DNA from: Candidatus Limivicinus faecipullorum
Lineage (GTDB): Bacteria > Bacillota > Clostridia > Oscillospirales > Oscillospiraceae
Reading direction: 5' to 3'
Assembly: GCA_018711755.1 (NCBI GenBank)
Contig: DVHY01000065.1
Coordinates: 1-12,525 of the forward strand
DNA length: 12,525 nucleotides
Position 1 is the stretch's first letter. Each line of letters starts with the position of its first letter. The notes under the pieces were generated by a model. That model did no database searches and had not been told where the DNA came from. It saw only the letters and a program-made list of their open reading frames with translations. Positions 5,072 through 11,427 of this stretch are shown piece after piece. Made by a program: the position numbers and the translations under genes.

Positions 5072-6615
5072 GAATTTTGGCCCGCCAAGGCGCCGGAGAC
5101 TTTGCAATCAAAGCAGAAAAGGGCGAAAGCCTCCTGGATGCCCTGCGCCGCAGCGGCCTTGATTTCCCTGCCCCCTGCGGCGGGAACGGGAAGTGCGGCA
5201 AATGCCGGGTGGAAATAGACGCCGGAGGCAGACGGGAGAGTGTCCTGGCCTGCCGGTACAGGATAGACGGGGATATCAGCCTGTACCTGCCGGAGCAGAG
5301 CGGCGGAGAGATATGCCGGGAGGGCAAGCAAGTTGACATAACATATAAAGCCGGGCATGAAAGCGGCCGCCATGGCCTGGGGGCCGCCGTGGACATCGGC
5401 ACCACCACCCTGGCGGTCAGGCTCTATGATTTGGAGCAGGGCCGGGAACTGGGCAGCCGGGGCGCATGGAACAGCCAGAGCCCCTTCGGCGCAGACGTGA
5501 TAAGCCGCTGCCAGTACATTATGGAGCGGGATGACGGACTTGAGCTGCTGAAAGAACGTATTCAAAGCCAGATTTTCGCCATGATAGGGGAGCTGGCGGC
5601 AGACTGCGGCCGGGCGGGAGAAAAGCCGGAAGAGCTGTTTGCGGCGGGCAACACGGTGATGGAGCATATTTTCCTGGGCCTGTCCCCGGCAGGAATGGCC
5701 GTGACTCCCTTCCGGCCCATCAGCCTGTTCACGGAAAGAGAGCCGGTTTACATAAGAAATATAAAAACCTTCCTTTCTCCCTGCGTAGCCGCCTATGTGG
5801 GCGGGGATATCACGGCGGGGCTGCTGTCTTCGGGCCTTTGGGACCGGGAGGGGCTGAACCTTTTTCTGGACGTAGGCACCAACGGGGAGATGGCACTGGG
5901 GGGCAGAGAGGGCTTTGTCTGCTGCGCCGTGGCCTCCGGCCCGGCCTTTGAAGGGGCGGGCATCAGCTGCGGTATGCCCAGCACGACGGGGGCGATCGCT
6001 GAGGTAAAATGGACGGAAAAAGGCTTTGAAGCGGAGGCAATAGGCGGCGGAGAGGCCAAAGGTCTCTGCGGTTCAGGCCTCATCAGCCTTCTGGCATTGC
6101 TGCTGGAGCTGGGGGCCGTGGACGAGTGGGGCCGGCTGCTGCCCCCGGAGGAGGCCCCGGAAGAACTCCGCCCCTGGCTTAGTGAAGACGATAACGGCAA
6201 CGGCTGCTTTCACCTGACCGGGAAAGTGTATCTCAGCGCCGGGGATGTGAGACAGCTGCAGCTGGCAAAGGCCGCCGTGGCCGCCGGGATAGAGGTGCTC
6301 ACCGAGGAGCTGGGGATATGCGCCGGGGACATAGGCGGGGCGTATATCGCAGGGGGCTTCGGTTCCCATCTGGACCTGAGGGCTGCAGCGGCCATAGGCA
6401 TGCTGCCGGAGGAGCTGGCGGACAGGGCGGAGGCTCTTGGCAACAGCGCCCTTGGCGGGGCGGCCATGGCCCTGCTGGATACGGACAGCCGGGAAGAGCT
6501 GTACAGGATACAGGAAAAATGCAGATACATAGAGCTCACCGGGGACGCCCGCTTCAACCGGGCTTTCCCCGCACATATGACATTCGGCAAGGAGGATGAA
6601 CTGGAATGGAACTGA
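5065..6615 (+). CDS. RACE-type corrinoid protein reactivase (2Fe-2S ferredoxin + ASKHA ATPase domain)
   Basis: The 516-aa protein begins with a plant-type ferredoxin domain (about 1-95) whose cluster ligands are C38, C44, C47 and C63 (PCGGNGKCGKC ... LACRY). An actin/Hsp70-like (ASKHA, DUF4445) domain follows from about 107, with phosphate loops VDIGTTT (109-115) and LDVGTNGE (268-275), then CGSGLI (335-340), AGGFG (429-433) and the LTGDARFNRAF end motif (491-501). Such proteins (RACo, RamA and relatives) use ATP and a low-potential electron to reduce inactive Co(II) corrinoid to Co(I). The likely client is the fused corrinoid protein encoded divergently. The domain order resembles RACo but the protein is shorter, with little between ferredoxin and ASKHA parts. 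An AGGAAAAGGA ribosome site lies 7 nt before the ATG. The gene overlaps the next one by 10 bp. Function is well supported; the exact client is inferred. Confidence 0.92.
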   Translation: MSRILARQGAGDFAIKAEKGESLLDALRRSGLDFPAPCGGNGKCGKCRVEIDAGGRRESVLACRYRIDGDISLYLPEQSGGEICREGKQVDITYKAGHESGRHGLGAAVDIGTTTLAVRLYDLEQGRELGSRGAWNSQSPFGADVISRCQYIMERDDGLELLKERIQSQIFAMIGELAADCGRAGEKPEELFAAGNTVMEHIFLGLSPAGMAVTPFRPISLFTEREPVYIRNIKTFLSPCVAAYVGGDITAGLLSSGLWDREGLNLFLDVGTNGEMALGGREGFVCCAVASGPAFEGAGISCGMPSTTGAIAEVKWTEKGFEAEAIGGGEAKGLCGSGLISLLALLLELGAVDEWGRLLPPEEAPEELRPWLSEDDNGNGCFHLTGKVYLSAGDVRQLQLAKAAVAAGIEVLTEELGICAGDIGGAYIAGGFGSHLDLRAAAAIGMLPEELADRAEALGNSALGGAAMALLDTDSREELYRIQEKCRYIELTGDARFNRAFPAHMTFGKEDELEWN

Positions 6616-7817
6616 GCTTTCCCCTGATATTGGACGGAGCCACCGGCACCCAGCTGCAGAAGCGGGGATATACCGGGGATGAGTGCCCGGAGAGCTGGAC
6701 GCTGAATAATCCCCAGGCCATACTGGATATACAGCGCAGCTATGTGGAGGCCGGGAGCCGGGTGATATACGCCCCCACTTTCGGAGCCAACCGGGTCAAG
6801 CTGGAACGGCACGGTATTTTCGGCAAGGTGGAGGAGTATAACCATGCCCTGGTTGCCCTCAGCCGGGAGGCGGCGGGAGACAGGGCTTGGGTGGCCGGGG
6901 ATATCGCGCCCACAGGGCTTATGCTCTACCCTCTGGGTACCGCCTCTTTTGAGGAGCTGGTGGAGATATACACCCAGCAGGCCGCCGCCCTGGAAAACGC
7001 CGGGGTTGACCTCTTTGTGATAGAGACCATGATGACTGTGGCGGAGGCCAGAGCGGCGCTGCTGGCGGTGAAGAGCGTCAGCAAAAAGCCGGTGTTCGTG
7101 TCCTTCACCTGCGACGGGAAGGGCCGCACCCTCACCGGCAGCGACGTTACGGCGGCTTTGCAGATAATGCAGGGCATGGGGGCCGACGCCTTTGGCCTCA
7201 ACTGCTCTGTAGGGCCGGAGGACATGCTGGTCCAGCTGCGGCGGCTGCGGGAGATAGCCCGCATACCCCTGCTGGCAAAACCCAATGCGGGCATCCCGGA
7301 GATAATGGACGGAGAGACTGTATATAACTGCCCGCCGGAGGAGTTTTCCGCCTGCCTGCCGGAGATGGCCAAGGCGGGGGTGTGCATCTACGGCGGCTGC
7401 TGCGGCACCGAGGCGGGGCATGTGGCGGCCCTGGCCAAGGGCTGCGCCGCCCTGGAAATGCTGCCGCCTGCGCCTGAGCATATGGACAAGCTGCCCTGCG
7501 CCACGGAGAAGGAAGTGTTCTTCCTGGACCCGGCGGCTCAGCACGGCAGGGTGCTCGGCTGCGGCCCGGAGCTGGAAGAGGAGCTTATGGAGGAACAGGA
7601 GGAGGAGATGGTGGCCATCGCCCTCAGGGCGGAGGAGGAGCTGTCTGCCTTTGCCGACTGCCAGTTTATGATAAGCAAGCCCCTGTGCATCTGCTGCGAC
7701 GACGCCGGGCTGCTGGAGCAGGCTCTGAGACTGTATCAGGGCCGGGCCATGTACGAGGGTGATATCAGGGAAGAGGAGCTTCTGCCCCTCTGCGACAGAT
7801 ACGGACTGATAATTTGA
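6606..7817 (+). CDS. Homocysteine S-methyltransferase-family protein with partial pterin-domain-like tail
   Basis: Residues 1-295 form a complete homocysteine-binding TIM barrel as in the N-terminus of MetH and in BHMT/MmuM. The features are LDGATGTQL (9-17), GLNCS with zinc ligand C200, and GGCCG with C265 and C266. The domain activates homocysteine thiolate for methylation to methionine. The C-terminal 100 residues (about 305-403) look like the first part of the MetH methyl-THF (pterin) domain: an acidic helix, then KPLCICCDDAGLLEQAL, then YQGRAMYEG, ending in RYGLII. That domain is incomplete, and the B12 and activation domains are absent. The start ATG has AAGGAGG 10 nt upstream and lies inside the end of the reactivase gene. 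The neighbouring fused corrinoid protein could be the methyl donor, but this is inferred; S-methylmethionine or another donor is possible. Confidence 0.88.
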   Translation: MELSFPLILDGATGTQLQKRGYTGDECPESWTLNNPQAILDIQRSYVEAGSRVIYAPTFGANRVKLERHGIFGKVEEYNHALVALSREAAGDRAWVAGDIAPTGLMLYPLGTASFEELVEIYTQQAAALENAGVDLFVIETMMTVAEARAALLAVKSVSKKPVFVSFTCDGKGRTLTGSDVTAALQIMQGMGADAFGLNCSVGPEDMLVQLRRLREIARIPLLAKPNAGIPEIMDGETVYNCPPEEFSACLPEMAKAGVCIYGGCCGTEAGHVAALAKGCAALEMLPPAPEHMDKLPCATEKEVFFLDPAAQHGRVLGCGPELEEELMEEQEEEMVAIALRAEEELSAFADCQFMISKPLCICCDDAGLLEQALRLYQGRAMYEGDIREEELLPLCDRYGLII

Positions 7818-7825
7818 GGTTCATC

Positions 7826-7832
7826 AAAGGAG
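7826..7832 (+). promoter_or_regulatory. Ribosome binding site that fixes the fchA start
   Basis: AAAGGAG is 5 nt before the ATG at 7838. An in-frame TTG at 7814 lies upstream of this site and overlaps the preceding stop codon, so the ATG is preferred. Confidence 0.8.
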
Positions 7833-7837
7833 AGGCC

Positions 7838-8467
7838 ATGGACTATACCAAGGAGAGCTGCCGGGAGTTTGCCCGGCGTCTGGCCTCCGCCGACCCTACG
7901 CCGGGCGGCGGAGGAGCGGCGGCGGCAGCCGCCGCCCTGGGGGCTGCCCTGGGGGAGATGGTGGCTGCCCTGACTGTGGGGAAAAAACGCTATGCCGCAG
8001 TGGAAGAGGAGATAAAGACGGCGGCCGCGGAGCTGGACAGGCTGAGAGAAGAGCTGCTGGACATGGTGATGGAGGACGCCCGGGGCTTCATTCCCCTCAG
8101 CCGGGCCTACAGGCTGCCCAAGGACGAACCCGGCCGGGAGGATAAGCTGGAAGAGGCTGCCCTGAGCGCCTGCGCCGCCCCCAAAAAGATTATGGAGTTG
8201 GGCTGCCGGGCCCTGGAGCTGACGGCGGTGATGGCGGAGAAAGGCTCGGTCATGGCGCAGTCCGACGCCGGCTGCGCCGCGGCGCTGATAAAGGCCGCGG
8301 TGGACTCGGCGGCGCTGAACGTATACATCAACACCAAAAGCCTGAGGGACAGAGAGCAGGCGGACAGACTGAACCGCTCCTGCCTTGAAATGCAAAACGG
8401 CAGCGATGAGCTCCGAAGGGAGATATACGGCAAAGTCAGAGCCTCCCTTCTGGAGCCGGAGAAGTAA
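7838..8467 (+). CDS. fchA: Methenyltetrahydrofolate cyclohydrolase (FTCD_C / FchA family)
   Basis: The 209-aa protein belongs to the formiminotransferase-cyclodeaminase C-terminal family. The N-terminal hallmark is visible as DPTPGGGGAAAAAAALGAAL, followed by the LTVGKKRY segment and an all-helical remainder rich in Ala and Glu. The stand-alone anaerobe form (FchA) interconverts 5,10-methenyl-THF and 10-formyl-THF. A cyclodeaminase role is possible because the two activities share this fold, but no formiminotransferase or histidine-degradation gene is nearby. It starts 20 bp after the homocysteine methyltransferase stop and precedes the 5-formyl-THF cyclo-ligase by 47 bp, consistent with one C1-metabolism operon. 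The length fits the family. Confidence 0.85.
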   Translation: MDYTKESCREFARRLASADPTPGGGGAAAAAAALGAALGEMVAALTVGKKRYAAVEEEIKTAAAELDRLREELLDMVMEDARGFIPLSRAYRLPKDEPGREDKLEEAALSACAAPKKIMELGCRALELTAVMAEKGSVMAQSDAGCAAALIKAAVDSAALNVYINTKSLRDREQADRLNRSCLEMQNGSDELRREIYGKVRASLLEPEK

Positions 8468-8514
8468 AAAAGGCCGGTATCAGACCTGAGAGATATCGGC
8501 GGAGAGGAGCTATT

Positions 8515-9069
8515 ATGACGGCCATGGATGAACTGCGCCGGCAGATGCGCCGGGCCAGAAATTCCCTCAGCGAGGACAGGGTCTTGGAACTGTCCGGGCG
8601 TATCGCCGCCGGGATAGAGGCTCTGCCGGAATACAGGCAGGCTCAGGTGGTGATGATATACAGGGCGGTACGGGGCGAGGTGCGTCTGGACATGCTGAAG
8701 GGCAAGAGTTTCCTGTACCCTCTCTGCACCGGCCCGGGAGAGATGTGCGCCCTGCTGCCGGAAGGGGACGGGGCCTGGAAAGAGGGCGCCTTCGGCATAC
8801 CCGAACCCATAAGGGAACTGTCCCGGGAGATAGCCCCGGAAGAGATAGACCTGGTGCTCTGCCCCTGCACCGCCTTTGACGCCAACTGCCGCAGGCTGGG
8901 TATGGGGGGAGGTTATTACGACCGCTTCCTGCCCCGGTGCAGCCGGGCTAAGTTTATTGCCGTGGCCTATGAGTTCCAGCGGGCGGAGGCCCTTGAGGAG
9001 CGGAGCTGGGACGTGCTCATGGACGCCGTGGTCACGGAAGAGCATGTATACAGAGGAAAAGAGATATGA
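8515..9069 (+). CDS. 5-formyltetrahydrofolate cyclo-ligase
   Basis: The 184-aa protein has the full length and landmarks of the MTHFS family. It has a basic N-terminal helix (LRRQMRRARNSLS), a central GAFGIPEP segment (91-98), PCTAFD (117-122) and the signature RLGMGGGYYDRFL (127-139) that forms the ATP-binding loop. It converts 5-formyl-THF to 5,10-methenyl-THF using ATP, which supplies the substrate of the FchA enzyme encoded just upstream. The ATG at 8515 follows GGAGAGGAG by 5 nt; a second ATG three codons later is less well placed. It is the last gene of the plus-strand C1 run and is followed by a stem-loop. The family is widespread, so its presence alone does not prove a link to the corrinoid system. 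Confidence 0.93.
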   Translation: MTAMDELRRQMRRARNSLSEDRVLELSGRIAAGIEALPEYRQAQVVMIYRAVRGEVRLDMLKGKSFLYPLCTGPGEMCALLPEGDGAWKEGAFGIPEPIRELSREIAPEEIDLVLCPCTAFDANCRRLGMGGGYYDRFLPRCSRAKFIAVAYEFQRAEALEERSWDVLMDAVVTEEHVYRGKEI

Positions 9070-9075
9070 CAAGAG

Positions 9076-9104
9076 AGCTCCCGGGGCCGCCGCTCCCGGG
9101 AGCT
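9076..9104 (+). terminator. Probable terminator stem-loop after the C1 operon
   Basis: A 10-bp perfect stem (AGCTCCCGGG at 9076-9085, CCCGGGAGCT at 9095-9104) with a 9-nt loop begins 7 bp after the cyclo-ligase stop codon. The following sequence is TTCTTC rather than a clean T-run, so termination efficiency is uncertain. The loop (GCCGCCG, 9086-9092) is also complementary to 9109-9115, giving an alternative hairpin. Confidence 0.6.
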
Positions 9105-9140
9105 TCTTCGGCGGCGAAATCCGAAAAAGACAGCAATAAC

Positions 9141-9169
9141 TTTACAGGCGAGAGATTTTGAGTTAAAAT
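9141..9169 (+). promoter_or_regulatory. Probable sigma-A promoter of the glycosyltransferase unit
   Basis: TTTACA (9141-9146, five of six matches) and TAAAAT (9164-9169, five of six) are separated by an ideal 17 bp. The stretch is AT-rich compared with the flanking genes. Transcription would start near 9176, about 30 nt before the ATG at 9205; a short AACATGTT palindrome (9180-9187) lies just downstream. Confidence 0.75.
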
Positions 9170-9204
9170 AAACTGTCATAACATGTTTTCGAGAGGACGT
9201 CTTA

Positions 9205-11427
9205 ATGAAGCGGATAGCCTTCTTTCAGGATAATCTGGACGTGGGGGGAATACAGAAGTCTCTGGTGAACCTGCTGCGGAACTTCGACTACGAGCATTTT
9301 CAGGTGGACCTGTACCTGTCGGACAGAAAGTCCTTCTGGAAAGTGGATTTCCCGCCACAACTGAATATAAAGTACCTGAAGCACCTGCCCCGGCTCTGCT
9401 CTTTCATTCCCTTTGACATTGCCAGGAATATGGTGAGCCTGGATTTTGGGGACTGCCCGGAATACGACCTGGCCATAGACTTCAATTCCTACCAGTTCTC
9501 CTGCGCCCTGGGGGCCCTCAGCGTCCCGGCCAAGCGGCGGGTGATGTGGATACACAACAATGTCAGCGTGAAGCTGGAAAACGAATGGAAGTACCGGGTG
9601 CTCTGGTTCAACTTCAAGGACAAGTTCAAATATTACGACAGGTTCGTGGGTGTCTCCCAGGGCGTTATAGAGCCCTTCATGGTCAGCAGCGGCATCTATG
9701 ACCCGGATAAGTTCACGGTGATACAAAACACCATCGACACCGGGGAGATATATCAGAAGGCCGGGGAGGACTTCGATTTCAGCCCGGACCCGGACAAGCT
9801 GAATTTCGTGGCTCTGGGCAGGCTCTGCCACCAGAAGGGCTACGACATCATGCTGGACCTGTTTGCCAGGGCGGGGAGATACAGGGACGACCTGCACCTT
9901 TACATCATAGGGGACGGGGACAAACGCTTTGCCCTGGAATATCAGCGGGACAGCCTGGGCCTGACCGACAAGGTCACTTTTCTGGGCCAGCAGACCAACC
10001 CCTTCAAGTACATGGACAGGATGGACGCCTTCGTCTCCACCTCCCGCTACGAGGGCCAGCCTCTCAACATCATGGAGGCCAAGGCCCTGGGCCTGCCCCT
10101 CTACTGCACCAAGAACCTGGAGAAGTACAGCCGGGGCCTGGAGGGCAGGGAGGATATGCTGAAAGCCCTGGCAGAGGCCAGGCGCATGCCCAAAAAGAGA
10201 GACGACCTGCGCCAATACAACGCAGAGATAATAAACAGCATCAAGGCCCTGGCTGAGGAGGACATGCAGGCGGTCCCGGAAAAAAAGAAAAAGACGGTGA
10301 ACATCATCGCCCTGCATCTGGGCGTGGGCGGGGTGGAGAAGGCCATTATCAGCATGGCCAATCTCTTCGCTACGCGCTATGAGGTGAAGCTCTTCAGCGT
10401 ATACGACATGCCTGATTCCCCGGCCTTCCCGGTGGCGGAGAGGGTGCGGGTCCTCTACCTGCTGGGAGACACCCCCAACAGGGAACAGTGGAAGGCCGCA
10501 CTCAGAGAACTCAGGCCCCTGAGATTCGTCAGGGAGAGCATCAGGAGCGTGAGGATACTTCTGGGCAAGCGCCGCTCCGTGGCAAAGGTGATAAAGAACA
10601 TTCAGGATGGCGTGATAATCACCACCCGCCACGAGCACAACCTGCTCTTGTCCCGCTACGGCAGCGACGGGGCGCTGAAAATCGGCCAGCTGCACCACGA
10701 CCACCGCTTCGAGAAAAAATATGTGCGGGGCTTTGAAAAGGGATATGAGGGCATAGACATCATGACCCTGCTCACGCCACAGCTGGTGGAAGAGGCGGAG
10801 AAGATGATGGCGGGGAAAAACCGTCACACCAGGCTGGTATATATCCCGAATTTCCTGGAGCATTATCCCCAGCACCCGGAGCTGCGGCCAAGGGAGAAGA
10901 CGGTGCTGGCCGCCGGGCGGCTCACGAAGGTCAAGCGTTTCGACCTGCTGATAAAGCAGTTTGCCCGCATACATCCCCAGGCCCCGGACTGGAAGCTGAA
11001 GATACTGGGGGACGGGGAGGAGGCAGCTGCCTTGGCTCGGGAGATACATGAGCTGGGGGCGGAAGACTATATCATCCTTGCCGGGCGCAAAAACGGCCAG
11101 GAGGTGGAAGAGGAGATGTGCAGAGCCTCCGTCTTCGCCATGTCCTCCAGTTCCGAGGGCTTCCCCTTCGTGCTGCTGGAGGCCCAGAGCTGCGCTCTGC
11201 CCATCCTGGCCTACGACGTGCGGGTGGGCCCCGGCTTCATTGTCCATCAGGGAGAGGACGGCTACCTGGCGGCGGAGGGGGACGAGGCCGCCTATGAGAA
11301 GAGACTCCTTGAAATGATGGCCAAGCCTGAGCTTCTGAGAGAGATGGGCCGCCGGGCCCTGCTCCACGGGAGAGAGTTCTCCCGGGAGAAGGTGGCGGAG
11401 AAATGGTATTCGGTGATAGAGACATGA
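9205..11427 (+). CDS. Tandem-domain GT4 glycosyltransferase (two GT-B units in one protein)
   Basis: This 740-aa cytoplasmic protein contains two GT4-type units. Unit 1 (about 1-355) opens with DNLDVGGIQKSLVNLL and carries the GT4 ExxxxxxxE motif at E283/E291 (EGQPLNIME). Unit 2 (about 364-740) opens with ALHLGVGGVEKAIISMANLF and has AAGRLTKVKRFDLLI, LGDGEE and the motif at E651/E659 (EGFPFVLLE), then GPGFIVHQGEDGYL. A lysine run (360-363) marks the junction. Unit 1 ends soon after its catalytic glutamates and lacks the usual closing segment. Retaining GT4 enzymes build surface glycans from nucleotide sugars; two units suggest two successive transfers, or one catalytic and one accessory unit. 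The start has GAGAGGA 7 nt before the ATG. The stop overlaps the next start as ATGA. Family is secure; sugar and acceptor are unknown. Confidence 0.88.
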   Translation: MKRIAFFQDNLDVGGIQKSLVNLLRNFDYEHFQVDLYLSDRKSFWKVDFPPQLNIKYLKHLPRLCSFIPFDIARNMVSLDFGDCPEYDLAIDFNSYQFSCALGALSVPAKRRVMWIHNNVSVKLENEWKYRVLWFNFKDKFKYYDRFVGVSQGVIEPFMVSSGIYDPDKFTVIQNTIDTGEIYQKAGEDFDFSPDPDKLNFVALGRLCHQKGYDIMLDLFARAGRYRDDLHLYIIGDGDKRFALEYQRDSLGLTDKVTFLGQQTNPFKYMDRMDAFVSTSRYEGQPLNIMEAKALGLPLYCTKNLEKYSRGLEGREDMLKALAEARRMPKKRDDLRQYNAEIINSIKALAEEDMQAVPEKKKKTVNIIALHLGVGGVEKAIISMANLFATRYEVKLFSVYDMPDSPAFPVAERVRVLYLLGDTPNREQWKAALRELRPLRFVRESIRSVRILLGKRRSVAKVIKNIQDGVIITTRHEHNLLLSRYGSDGALKIGQLHHDHRFEKKYVRGFEKGYEGIDIMTLLTPQLVEEAEKMMAGKNRHTRLVYIPNFLEHYPQHPELRPREKTVLAAGRLTKVKRFDLLIKQFARIHPQAPDWKLKILGDGEEAAALAREIHELGAEDYIILAGRKNGQEVEEEMCRASVFAMSSSSEGFPFVLLEAQSCALPILAYDVRVGPGFIVHQGEDGYLAAEGDEAAYEKRLLEMMAKPELLREMGRRALLHGREFSREKVAEKWYSVIET

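Noticed and set aside
6210..7544. Minus-strand open frame of 444 codons spanning the reactivase/homocysteine methyltransferase junction
   Set aside because: It crosses two well-supported genes and has no family motif; judged a shadow frame.
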